Origin: Nansenia antarctica
Lineage: Eukaryota > Chordata > Actinopteri > Argentiniformes > Microstomatidae
DNA length: 64,000 nt
Direction: 5' to 3'
NCBI GenBank assembly: GCA_963989245.1
Contig: OZ022340.1
Span: 42,119,576 to 42,183,575, forward strand
Below are positions 44,079-54,882 of this stretch, in pieces; position 1 is the first letter of the stretch, and the number at the start of each line of letters is the position of its first letter. The notes below the pieces were generated by a model, which searched no databases, was not told the origin of the DNA, and saw nothing but the letters and a program-made list of their open reading frames with translations. Both the position numbers and the translations under genes were made by a program.

Positions 44079-44454
44079 CTCTAATTATTTAAAATACAAA
44101 TAAATAAATAAACAAGAATGTGTTGTGTAACAACTCCCCCAAGATTCCCCTCCACCACAGAGAGACTAAACTGTCCTTCTGAAAGAGACTACACTGACAT
44201 CCTCCATCCCAGACAGACTACAATGACCACCATCACAGTGTGACATGGGAGAGTTACTCCATATGAGAGTGGAGAAACCTATTCTTCAGGTAGCATGTGT
44301 TCCTGATGTTGTGGACTACTCTTTTATCAACAATTTCACAGTATTGCCCATTGGTGGCAGTTGAATTCATACCTATCCCAACAAGTTGGCGTGGTTCCCC
44401 AAAACATTTATGATGTAGGAACAGGAGGGTGTCAGTGATGGCTGAGGGGGGGTC

Positions 44455-44725
44455 ATCCCTATGTTCCCCGGGTCCTATGTTCCCCGGGTCCTATGTTCCC
44501 CGATTTCTTAGCAAAAAAAAAAAAAAAAGGGTTCTATGTTCCCCGCTTCCGAAAAAGGGTTCTATGTTCCCCGCTTCCGAAAAAGGGTCCTATGTTCCCC
44601 GCCTGCCGTTGTGTCAAGTGGGAGCATGCCTATGTTCCCCGGGTCCTATGTTCCCCGGGTCCTATGTTCCCCGGGTTCTATGTTCCCCGCTTCCCCGCTT
44701 CCGACATTTTTTTCTATGTTCCCCG
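44455..44725 (+). repeat. ATGTTCCCCG minisatellite, site 2
   Basis: Longest array of the family, about ten ATGTTCCCCG units. It is followed by T-rich sequence and AACATACACAAATACATAATC repeats to 44880. Confidence 0.85.
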
Positions 44726-44879
44726 TTTTTTTTTTTATATATTTTTTTATTATTATTATTTAAAAAACAACATACACAAATACATAATCATACTGTTATT
44801 TATTTATTTAAAAAAATAAAAAATAAATACATACACAAATACATACACAAATACATAATCATATGTATCAATGTCAATC

Positions 44880-45800
44880 ATATGTATCAATGTCAATATC
44901 AATATCAATGTCCTGAGGTTGATACACTAATGTATGCTGACGACACTGTACTATTTTGTACATGGTCAGACCAAGACGGAGGTAGCTGCTGTACTTACCA
45001 AATCTATGGCTCAGGTGACTACATGGTTGAACCACTGTCATCTCCAACTTAATGTTTCCAAGACGGTCAGCATGTTTTTTACCAAAACAAACCGTTCTGC
45101 TGAAGAAGCATATGTCATTATCTCAGGGGAACAACTACAAGTTGTGAACGAGTTCAAATATCTTGGGGTGCTGTTAGATTCCAACCTCACTTTTAAGGCA
45201 CATATCAAAAAGGTCTGTAAAATTGTCAAGTTCAATCTGTCCAACTTCCGCTTTTTAAGGGACTACATGTCAACAGAGGCAGCTACCATGTATGTCCACG
45301 CCATGATCTTCACACACATCAACTACTGCATAACAAGCTGGTCACAAGCAAATCCCACAACCTGCCTGGTCAGTTAGAGGGGCACGTGAATGGAACCTGA
45401 TTCCAGGGCACCTTAAAGAATTAGGCACCTTTAAATCATTTAGAAAGCACCTAAAACAGTGGATGATCAACACACACACCTGCCAACATTGAAATGTCCT
45501 GTCCTATACCTGTATGTCATGTGTACCGCCTGTCTGTGTACTGCCTAACATGTCTTACCTGTACAGTCTGTGTGCTTGTTTTTAGTCTGCTTACCGTGCG
45601 TATATCTTGCTTGCTTTTAGTCTGCTTACCGAATATGTACCCTCCCTTTAACCGCCTATGATTAATGTATCCTCTTTTAACCCTCTGCTTATATGTACCC
45701 TCCTTTTAACCGCCTATGATTAATGTATGCTCTTTTAACCCCCTATGTTATGCCCTTAAGCTAGATGCTTGTCCTGTCTACTTTTTTGTGCCATGATGTA
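44880..45800 (+). mobile_element. LINE fragment, left arm of a large inverted repeat
   Basis: Reads LMYADDTVLF, QVTTWLNHCHLQLNVSKTV and NEFKYLGVLLDSNLTFKAHI, a LINE palm/thumb. Compared with the inverted copy at 50290-51500 it lacks about 350 bases between two CTGC motifs at 45366 and has an earlier frame break at 44960. It ends near GTCTACTTTTTTGTGCC. Confidence 0.85.
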
Positions 45801-45840
45801 CATGATTATATGTACAAAACCTTTTGTAGGTAGGACACTA

Positions 45841-46810
45841 TTGGACCTCGGCCTAAATCTAGTACTGAACCTGACCCCCCATGCTAAACCATTTGGAAGT
45901 ACAGTATACTAGGACTCCAATTCAGACACACTGGGGGGCTGTCACAAATCTACTAACTCTAATCAGCCTGGTCTCACACGGCAGACGTCAGAATTCTACC
46001 TTTATGGACAAACGTCGAATTCTGACGTGAGATTGCATCCAAACGTCGAATTCCGACGTGACATTTGCATCCAAACGTCGAATTCCGACGTGACATTGGG
46101 GTAGCTCGTTCTGATAGCGCAGGGGTGCGCCTGTTATGTGCGCCTGTCGGGGCTTCTCTCGGGATTATTCCATTTTGAATTGGAAACCCTATGGTTACCC
46201 TAACCCTAACCCTAACCCTAACCTTAACCCTAACCCTAAATGTGGCCTAATTAATTAATGCAAGTGCAATTCAAAATGGAATAATCCCGAGAGAAGCCCC
46301 GACAGGCGCACATAACAGGCGCACCCCTGCGCTATCAGAACGAGCTACCCCAATGTCACGTCGGAATTCGACGTTTGGATGCAAATGTCACGTCGGAATT
46401 CGACGTTTGGATGCAATCTCACGTCAGAATTCGACGTTTGTCCATAAACGTCGAATTCTGACGTCTGCCGTGTGAGACCAGGTTGCTCTAATTATTTAAA
46501 ATACAAATAAATAAATAAACAAGAATGTGTTGTGTAACAACTCCCCCAAGATTCCCCTCCACCACAGAGAGACTAAACTGTCCTTCTGAAAGAGACTACA
46601 CTGACATCCTCCATCCCAGACAGACTACAATGACCACCATCACAGTGTGACATGGGAGAGTTACTCCATGAGAGTGGAGAAACCTATTCTTCAGGTAGCA
46701 TGTGTTCCTGATGTTGTGGACTACTCTTTTATCAACAATTTCACAGTATTGCCCATTGGTGGCAGTTGACTTCATACCTATCCCAACAAGTTGGCGTGGT
46801 TCCCAAAAAC
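45841..46810 (+). repeat. Direct duplication, copy 2
   Basis: Second copy of 43271-44430; it lacks the 42481-43270 transposon and so shows the empty site. Confidence 0.85.
45964..46485. mobile_element. Long-inverted-repeat element with telomere-like core, copy 2
   Basis: Same arms and same CTCTAAT flanks as copy 1, so the insertion predates the duplication. The core (46197-46240) has only about seven hexamers against about 34 in copy 1. Confidence 0.8.
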
Positions 46811-47681
46811 AGGGGGTGGGAAGAGAAGCTTTGCTCCCTCCTTGTACTCTTCACAGCCTGTCAGGGGATCTTCTCTGTGGAGTGGCAGGAACACGGTCCC
46901 TTCAAACAGGAGCTGTGGATTCTCTGAAAATAAAAGACATCAAGTATTAAGGTAGGCTATAGATTCCCATCAATATTTTTTATACAAGGTCTTTCAGTAA
47001 GACTATTTTACCTGACATGGTAGCCCATATGCCTGTGATTTTCACCGGTTGCCTGTGGTTCCTGTCTTCACCAAGTAGGGTTGGGTTGAGTTGGGTTGGG
47101 GTTGTCTCCACAAATGACCCAACTCTGATAGTCTTTATATCAAATCTGAGAATGAAATTCAGTATGCTAATTATAAAAGGGGTATGCTATTGATAATAGC
47201 ATATCATTTAGATTGTTTTTAATTTATTATTTTAGATAATTCATTATTTTAAAATATTATTTTCTTTAGATAAACAACTCAAATAAAAAATCTAAATTAG
47301 ATGCTATTGATACTGCATAGAAACACATTGATATAATATACTTGTATGTTTCAGGGGACAATGTTGCACTCTGATATTTAGTGTGTCTCTGTGCTGCTTG
47401 CACAGCAAGAGGGTTGTCAATATTTTGGATGACAGGCTTTCCCCTTTTCCAAACCTAGGAAATAAAACAGCATGCATAATTGCAACCTTTAGTTTCCTGG
47501 TTTTTGTGTGACTGCACCCTCACTTGTCCTTTCTGTTGCTCTATGTTGCGCCCTTCTACCCCGAGTCACCAGGGGGCGTAACACCCCCTATCAATTATTT
47601 TAAGCTCAATTGTAATTGAGCTTTTAAGAGTTACAAGACTTCCTCACATACCGATAGATTCGTAACACATGTGTAGTGACA
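46810..47681. other. Sequence before the MULE gene
   Basis: No exon recognised. 47609-47630 holds a perfect hairpin AGCTCAATT-GT-AATTGAGCT. 47628-47675 is similar to 48722-48765 inside the gene (GAGTTACAAGACTTCCTCAC, GTAACACAT.TG). Confidence 0.5.
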
Positions 47682-48848
47682 ATGGCTCAAATAATGACTG
47701 GAGACCGAGGAGGTAAAATATTAGTTCTGGATAATTTTAGGTACCACAAACACCGCACAAACTTACAGAATATTCGGTGGCGGTGTTGGAGAGAAGACTG
47801 TCGGACAGTACTGATGACCAACATCTTTGATGTAGAGGTAGACAATCCCAACATCGAAGTTCGGGAGGTCTACGAACATGTATATGCCCCCGATACACAA
47901 ATGGTGAACAATGCGCAATTTCGCCAAGTGATTACTGGAGAGGTGGTGAGAGAACCCACAGTACCAATCAAACGCATTTACAATGCTGAGCGTGTAGGTC
48001 TACAGCGGGGCCGTCCGATCCAGGGTGGAGGTCGGGGGCGACCTCAAAGATTTCTGTCAGTTAGGTCTGTTATGGCCAGAGCCAGAGCTGCTGTAATCCC
48101 TCCCATCCCAGCTACCGTTGATGATGTAAGGATCGACGGTCCATGTTCTGAGACATGGGGCAGAGACCACTTCCTCCTGCACCAAGACAGTGAGTGGGGC
48201 ATAGCAGTGTTTTCCACAGAGGACAACCTGAGACAGCTGCAACACTGCAGGACATTGTACATGGATGCTACATTCAAGTTGTGCCCACGCCCATACAACC
48301 AAGTATTTACTATACTCGGGGACATTCATGGCTTCGTTGTCCCCCTTGTACATGTCCTCATGGAGCAACGTACAATTGGACACTACCGACAAGTGTTCCA
48401 GTGTGTCAGAACGTCAGTCAGGAGAATCACCCACCACCGTTGGCGTCCGCGTAAAGTCATCTGTGAACAAGCGCTGAAAACTGCTCTTGAAACGGAGTTG
48501 CCACAAGACAGAATCGGAGGATGCTACTTCCATTTCAACCAAGCCTTGTGGAAGAGGGTACAGGGACTTGGATTGGCTGGTCCATTCCGAAATGACCATC
48601 CACTGGCAGCAGTCATCCGCAAGGTGATGGCCTTAGGACACCTGCCTCTGGCTCTGGTCCAGATCAATTTTGATCTTCTCCTCAACCACAGAAACACCAG
48701 GCGTGCCCTGAGGAACCACCCTGAGTTACAAGACTTCCTCACGTATGTTTGTAACACATATGTCCATCCTGGAGCGGCCTTCCCACCAGCAATGTGGAAT
48801 GTGTTCGAAAGAAACATGGAGCAAAGGACCAATAACCATGTTGAATGA
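47682..48848 (+). CDS. MULE-type transposase with FLYWCH finger, likely defective
   Basis: ATG at 47682 gives 388 codons. N-terminal FLYWCH-type finger: GGKILVLDNFRYHKHRTN, then IRWRCWREDC. The MULE DDE domain begins near residue 185: TLYMDATFKLCPRPYNQ (first Asp), VFTILGDIHGFVVPLVHVL, then KVICEQALKTALETELP where family members have a D-F/Y before EQAL; that second Asp is missing. GCYFHFNQALWKRVQGLGL is the C-x-H motif and RTNNHVE carries the Glu. Family members continue with a WH..LN motif, but here a stop follows VE; an exon-like piece lies at 49324-49584. The frame is long and clean, so it may be recent or under selection. Confidence 0.75.
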   Translation: MAQIMTGDRGGKILVLDNFRYHKHRTNLQNIRWRCWREDCRTVLMTNIFDVEVDNPNIEVREVYEHVYAPDTQMVNNAQFRQVITGEVVREPTVPIKRIYNAERVGLQRGRPIQGGGRGRPQRFLSVRSVMARARAAVIPPIPATVDDVRIDGPCSETWGRDHFLLHQDSEWGIAVFSTEDNLRQLQHCRTLYMDATFKLCPRPYNQVFTILGDIHGFVVPLVHVLMEQRTIGHYRQVFQCVRTSVRRITHHRWRPRKVICEQALKTALETELPQDRIGGCYFHFNQALWKRVQGLGLAGPFRNDHPLAAVIRKVMALGHLPLALVQINFDLLLNHRNTRRALRNHPELQDFLTYVCNTYVHPGAAFPPAMWNVFERNMEQRTNNHVE

Positions 48849-49323
48849 AGTGTAACAATGACAGATCTGAACAAAAAAATTATAATTTCATCTTTAACAG
48901 GTGGACGAGTTGCCAATTGGTCCGGTACAGGCGCACTAATGATGATGGACGTAACATCAGTCCAATCATGGGCGGGCACCGTGATTGAGAAAGGATTAAG
49001 AAAGGATTTAAAATTGTGAAAGGAGGAGACACAGAGGGGAAAATGTTCAATGTCAAAATGTTCATGCCAAACTAATAACATTTAGGGCCTGATTTACTAA
49101 GATCCCAAATAACGAATACTAATTGAAGTTCACACACAGGGGAAGTTGTGAGATATACTTGTTATAGGCTATACTTCAAATAAGGCCCGCTATCTTCTAC
49201 ATTGGAAAGATCAACAATCCTCACTGCACACCGTTAGTAGATCAGCTTGCAGATGTAGAACCAGTTTGCACATTAATAGGCCATTAATATGCTAATAAGT
49301 TATAATTCTGTATTTTTGTTCTA

Positions 49324-49584
49324 GCTTATCATCGTACTCTAAACGATGCTGTCCAAGTGCGCCATCCTTCACTTTGGATATTCCTTCGGCACCTGAAGGA
49401 TCAGCAAACACTTGCAGAGGATAAGCTGGGGATGGCAGACAGAGGCCACGCTCCCCCAACAAGGAGACGGAAGTGGAGGGAGTTGGAGGCCCGTCTACTG
49501 AGGCTGAAAGGACAATATATGCAGGGCCTCAGAGATCTGGCTTCGTACTGGAGGGCTGTCAGCCGTAGCGTCCGTATGGGCTAG
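49324..49584 (+). CDS. C-terminal exon of the MULE-type gene (probable)
   Basis: After TTGTTCTAG (49316-49324) an open frame reads YHRTLNDAVQVRHPSLWIFL, RRRKWRELEARLLRLKGQYM and SYWRAVSRSVRMG then stop. A HPSLWIFL block followed by a basic coiled segment fits the C-terminus of FLYWCH/MULE proteins. The link to the 47682-48848 frame (through 48849-49323) is not resolved; 48890-48975 may hold a further small exon. Confidence 0.5.
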   Translation, partial: AYHRTLNDAVQVRHPSLWIFLRHLKDQQTLAEDKLGMADRGHAPPTRRRKWRELEARLLRLKGQYMQGLRDLASYWRAVSRSVRMG

Positions 49585-49589
49585 ATCTT

Positions 49590-50100
49590 TTTGATTTTTT
49601 CATTTTTCCACATTTATTTTGATAGCACTTTGGCCTATGTTGTTGTTATTATTATTGTTATTGGCCTAATGTTGTTATTGTTATTATTATTATTATTATT
49701 ATTGTTATTGTTATTATTATTATGTTATTGTTATTGTTATTTGCCTAAATATTGTTATTGTTATTATTGTTATTATGTATGCACAAACATAGTTTATTTT
49801 TTTTGTTGGTTGCAATAAAAGCCTATATTTTGGATTGATATCTCTACTGTATTTATTTGATTCCGTTTGACAAAAATATAGAAAAAATATTTAATAATGT
49901 GTATATACTGTATATATATATATATATATATATCACTGGTGTTCTTTTAGGAATATAAGATTTTAAATTCCATCTCGAAAATGATCTATCTAGGAGTTAT
50001 ATAAAATGCTGAGACAATACTATGAGATTATTACATAATATATATTATGTATATTGATACATATGATTATGTATTTGTGTATGTTGTTTTTTAAATTTCA
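49590..50100. repeat. (TTATTG/TTATTA)n and AT-rich sequence
   Basis: 49636-49780 is a GTTATT/ATTATT microsatellite; a polyadenylation-like AATAAA lies at 49815. 49905-49935 is (AT)n. Nothing coding. Confidence 0.75.
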
Positions 50101-51500
50101 GATTTCAGATTCAGATTCATTTATTTATTCAAGGGACAGTGCATATTAATAAAACAAAAATAAATTGTAAATACGCCAGAGTTAGCCCGAAAGCTAGTTT
50201 TCATCCGCAGTCCCTATGCCATGATGTTGTATTCGGCTCCCTGGAGGAAAAAAGTACATTTAAAAGATAAAATATAGGTAGACCTAGGCACAAAAAAGTA
50301 GACAGGACAAGCATTTAGCTTAAGGGCATAACATAGGGGGTTAAAAGAGCATACATTAATCATAGGCGGTTAAAAGGAGGGTACATATAAGCAGAGGGTT
50401 AAAAGAGCATACATTAATCATAGGCGGTTAAAGGGAGGGTACATATTCGGTAAGCAGACTAAAAGCAAGCAACATATACGCACGGTAAGCAGACTAAAAG
50501 CAAGCAACATATACGCACGGTAAGCAGACTAAAAACAAGCACACAGACTGTACAGGTAAGACATGTTAGGCGGTACACAGACAGGCAGTACACATGACAT
50601 ACAGGTATAGGACAGGACATTTCAATGTTGGCAGGTGTGTGTGTTGATCATCCACTGTTTTAGGTGCTTTCTAAATGATTTAAAGGTGCCTAATTCTTTA
50701 AGGTGCCCTGGAATCAGGTTCCATTCACGTGCCCCTCTAACTGACCAGGCAGACTGACTAAAGGCACTTCTCCTAAATGGGATGGTGCAGTCCCCTCTGG
50801 TGTGCGTGCTGTACTTCCTGGTCGTGAGATGAAGGTGTTAAGTGGTGGTGGGGCTAAATTGTGGATAGTTTTATAGACAAGGCAGAGGTTTGTGTAGGTT
50901 TTCAGATTGTCCCAGCTTAGAATATTGTGTTTCTTCAGTATTGTGCAGTGGTGAAAGTGTCTTGGCTTCTTGTCTAGTGTTTTGATTGTTTGTTTGTATA
51001 GTGACTCGAGTGCTTTGCAGGTTGTGGGATTTGCTTGTGACCAGCTTGTTATGCAGTAGTTGATGTGTGTGAAGATCATGGCGTGGACATACATGGTAGC
51101 TGCCTCTGTTGACATGTAGTCCCTTATAAAGCGGAAGTTGGACAGATTGAACTTGACAATTTTACAGACCTTTTTGATATGTGCCTTAAAAGTGAGGTTG
51201 GAATCTAACAGCACCCCAAGATATTTGAACTCGTTCACAACTTGTAGTTGTTTCCCTGAGATAATGACATATGCTTCTTCAGCAGAACGGTTTGTTTTGG
51301 TAAAAAACATGCTGACCGTCTTGGAAACATTAAGTTGGAGACGACAGTGGTTCAACCATGTAGTCACCTGAGCCATAGATTTGGTAAGTACAGCAGCTAC
51401 CTCCGTCTTGGTCTGACCATGTACAAATAGTACAGTGTCGTCAGCATACATTAGTGTATCAACCTCAGGACATTGATATTGATATTGACATTGATACATA
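50100..51500 (-). mobile_element. LINE fragment, right arm of the inverted repeat
   Basis: Minus frame 51499-50714: LMYADDTVLFVHGQTKTE, VNEFKYLGVLLDSNLTFKAH, THINYCITSWSQANPTTC, KTLDKKPRHFHHCTILKKHN. The YADD motif is intact. The 3' end (50100-50290) reads CTCTGGCGTATTTAC and TGCACTGTCCCTTGAATAAA. More complete than the 44880-45800 copy. Confidence 0.88.
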
Positions 51501-51689
51501 TGATTGACATTGATACATATGATTATGTATTTGTGTATGTATTTGTGTATGTTGTTTTTAAAAATAAAAATAAATAAATAAATTAAAAACAGTATGATTA
51601 TGTATTTGTGTATGTTGTTTTTTAAATAATAATAATAAAAAATAAAATAAAACTCTCATGCAGTACTACATAACGACACCTGGGGTCGC

Positions 51690-51845
51690 TTGACACAACG
51701 GCAGGCGGGGAACATAGGACCCTTTTTCGGAAGCTGGGAACATAGAACCCTTTTTCGGAAACGGGGAACATAGAACCCTTTTTTGAAAGCGGGGAACCGG
51801 GGAACATAGAACCCGGGGAACATAGGACCCAGGGAACATAGGTAC
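51690..51845 (-). repeat. ATGTTCCCCG minisatellite, site 3 (inverted)
   Basis: CGGGGAACATAGGACCC and GGGGAACATAGAACCCTTTTTCGGAA units, the complement of sites 1 and 2. It directly abuts the truncated LTR at 51853. Confidence 0.88.
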
Positions 51846-52044
51846 GCTCCCAGAAAAAAGGGGGAAACCTAGCTGGGCGGGGGCAAGGTCATTTCCTATT
51901 AATTATTAATTACTCAAACTGAGCTTAATCGAACTAACTAATAGATGTGCATCTGGACCGTCGTAACAGCTGCCCCCTAATCCAGTCGTGGATTAGCTAG
52001 CTAAATAGAGACGGTACAGAGTCTCGTCAGGTAAGTCATGACCA

Positions 52045-52605
52045 TCAGTCATCAGGAAGGGAGTCAGGGAATGCAGGCAGTTCGATCAGTTGGGCCACTG
52101 GCCTGGTGTGAGTCTTCCCCCGAACGGAAACCTCCGCCGCCCTCACTCTACCATCTACACCTGGGATGATCTTCTCTACGCGGCCCACGGGCCACATCGC
52201 TCTTGGCAGGGACTGGTCAACTATCATCACTACTGTTCCCGTGACTAGACGCTCTCTATCCTTATTCCACTTCTGTCTCGCTTGCAGGGAGGGTAGATAG
52301 TATAGAAGGAAGTGGGACCAGAACTGGTCTGCCAGCACCTGACTATGTCGCCACATCCTCCGTCCCTGCATCTCAGTTGGGAAGTAAACACTCTGAGGGA
52401 GGGTAGGGTTCAGCCGCCCCATGAGGAGATAGTTTGGCGTCACAGTGGTGGAGGAGAGGTCCGTGGTGGGGACGGGTCTCTCTTTAGCATCTTCATCTGA
52501 GCAGGGGCTCTTGGTAATGGCGATGGTGGGCGTGGGCGTGGGTCTCTCTTCAGCCTGGGTGCGCTGCCTCTTCCTGGGCCTCTGGCCCTCCTCCGCCTGC
52601 TCCAC
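52045..52605 (-). pseudogene. BEL/Pao pol C-terminal domain (DUF5641-like)
   Basis: TPNYLLMGRLNPTLPQSVYF, WRHSQVLADQFWSHFLLYYL, LVTGTVVMIVDQSLPRAMWP and VGRVEKIIPGVDGRVR match the domain that follows integrase in Pao polyproteins. Ends with stop just before the polypurine tract. 52606-52760 is a Lys/Glu/Arg-rich coding remnant in another frame. Confidence 0.82.
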
Positions 52606-52764
52606 CTTGGCTGGGCTGCCTCTACCACGCAGCTCCCGCCTCTCACGTCAGCTCACGTCTCTCCTTCTCCCTCTCCTTCTCCCTGTCCTTTTCTTTGTGC
52701 TTCTTGGACTTCTTCTTGGATTTCTTGCTACTGCTAGGCGAGGGAGGGGTCAGGACAGAGGAGG

Positions 52765-53515
52765 TTATGTTATGTTATGTTAATTTTATTTATAATGCGC
52801 CCCCCATCCAACTTTTACATCGGCCCGGGGCGCAGCCCGGGTAAAGGAACAGATAAAGACAATGACAAGGAACACAGAAAGCAATCAGACACAGACGACT
52901 TAAACGTACATCTCAGGCATACAATTCACAACAAATAGGGAGTAGACTTAGGGAATATCATTTACGAAGAGGTGGGTTTTTAACTTGGCTCTAAAGGAGT
53001 CCAGAGTGGGGGCAAACTTGATGGCAGAAGGGAGCGTGTTCCACAGGGTCGGTGCTATCACCGCAAAGGCACAGTCACCCTTCCTCTTGAGGTTTGTACG
53101 TGGGGCCCTCAGGCTGAGGCGTCGGACCTGAGCCTGGGTCTGGGCCTTGAGGAGGTAGACTGGTCCAGGAGGTCCTTGATGTAGGGTGGGGCGAGACTGT
53201 TGAGAGCTTTAAAGACAAAGGTGCAGATTTTGAACTTCACTCTCTTCTTCACTGGGAGCCAGTGAAGGGAGATGAGGACAGGGGAGATGTGATCCCTCAT
53301 TTTGGTGCCTGACACCAGCCTGGCAGCGGCATTTTGGACTAGCTGCAGGCGGTAGATGGTCTTATCAGGAAGTCCAGCATAGAGTGAGTTGCAGTAGTCG
53401 AGCCTAGATGAGATTAGCATGAGGACGACCCTCCTCAGGTTGCTGGGGGTGAGGAAGGACTTGATCTTGGCTATGATGCGTAGTTGGTAGAAACATGCCT
53501 TCACGTGGTTGCAAG
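52765..53515 (-). mobile_element. LINE 3' fragment inserted in the BEL element
   Basis: Minus frame 53504-53109: FLTPSNLRRVVLMLISSRLD, YCNSLYAGLPDKTIYRLQLV, QNAAARLVSG and LHWLPVKKRVKFKI. 3' end at (ATGTT)n 52765-52780 with a CGCCCCGGGC-rich segment. It sits exactly where the missing pol core should be. Confidence 0.85.
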
Positions 53516-53519
53516 GTGA

Positions 53520-54882
53520 TGGTGAGGGAGGGTCGGGGAGGGTGAGGATCTCTGGCTAGTCTTCTTTCGGTGTTCTTAAGGTACTTGCTTACCACCTCCT
53601 TGGGGACATGCAGAGTGGGCACGTTCTCCCTTCTCAGTAGTGGGGTGGCATACCTCTGTACACCTTCAATGTTGACTCTGACAATCTTCTTCTCCAGGAG
53701 GGCGACAGCATATTTATCCTCCTTTGACCGAACCAGTTGCTTATCATTCTTGAATGGAAGACTGTCTAATTGCCACAGTCGCTCCACATGATTGAGCAGT
53801 GCCGCGTCAGTCGAAGTCACTTTGCTGTAGAGACACTTGGTCGGCACTGGTCTCTGGTTCGAGATGTGAAACGGACCTTGCAGGGTCCATCCCAGTCTGG
53901 TTCTGACTGCGGCAGGACATCCTCTGGGTCCTAAGTAGACCGTATCTACTGGGGTGATGAGATCGATGTGGTCCGAGCCAATCAGCAGTGTTGGCGTTGC
54001 TCCACTGATTGGTGGTATCGGCAGGTTGCAGAGATGTCTGTGTTTCTCCCAGAGCTGTGCAATGGGGTAGTCGTACTGGGAGAGAGCAATATGCTTACTG
54101 GTAAATGCATTGCTGACCGTATATCGTTTGTCTGGACAATCGGCCGATGAGATAGTAAAGGCAACCTGCTCGCCGTCGATCTCTTTGACGTCTCTGTGAA
54201 TCGTGCGGATTGTCAGCACCTCTCGTGGGCCCTGGAGACCCAGTTGGTGGGCTGCTGAAGGTAGGAGTAGGGTTCTCTCTGAACCGTCATCGAGTACGGC
54301 ATTGGTGTCTATCATCCGCCCGTGATGGTGTAGGTGGACTCGCACTACCTTCAACATAACCTTCGAACTGCCGCTCTTTGCTGGGTCCACATACAGACAT
54401 CGGGACTCGTTAGTAGTAGGCTGGGACCCATCAGTCGATTTCTCCTTGGTCCGTTGGTTGACATCATGCAGGGCGTCCCAATGTACTGCTGAACAACGAC
54501 TACATTTCTTCTTCAAGGTGCACGCTGACGATCTGTGTCCCTTCCGGGCGCATCTCCAGCACCTTTGGTCGGTCTGAATCCACTCTCTCACCTGGTCTGT
54601 GCTCAAGTCCTTGAAGTCTTCGCAGCTCGGGAACCAGTGATCCTTGTCGCAGTAGAGGCAGTGTGGACTTTTCTTGTCTTTACTCTGGTTAGAGGTTCTC
54701 TCCTTGACCGCAGCTTGTGGTTGATCTCGCCCGGAGTCCTCGGATGTGTGCATTATACTTGCTGTTCCCCGTTGTCCTTTAGTCGTCTTATCTTGCTTCT
54801 CTCGGGAGGCAGGTTCTGGCTTGAGTGTGTCGAGACTGAGACTGCGGACCTCCTCCCTCAGGAAGGTTGCAAGATCGATCAA
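53520..54882 (-). pseudogene. BEL/Pao zinc knuckle, protease and start of reverse transcriptase
   Basis: CLYCDKDHWFPSCEDF and CWRCARKGHRSSACTLKKKC are CCHC-type knuckles. The retropepsin-like domain has TNAVLDDGSERTLLLPSAA (D-DG in place of D-S/TG, as in Pao). VYLGPRGCPAAVRTRLGWTL precedes the RT; it stops after YLKNTERRLARDP at the LINE junction. Open for more than 450 codons. Confidence 0.85.

Larger units (their letters stand above)
43271..44430 (+). repeat. Direct duplication, copy 1
   Basis: Matches 45841-46810 base for base apart from scattered changes and the telomere-like core length. Contains the foldback element below. The shared flank also includes GTACAAAACCTTTTGTAGG before the AT site. 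Confidence 0.85.

Noticed and set aside
44429..45052. 207-codon frame over the minisatellite and LINE
   Set aside because: Chance read-through of ATGTTCCCCG units into a LINE in another frame.
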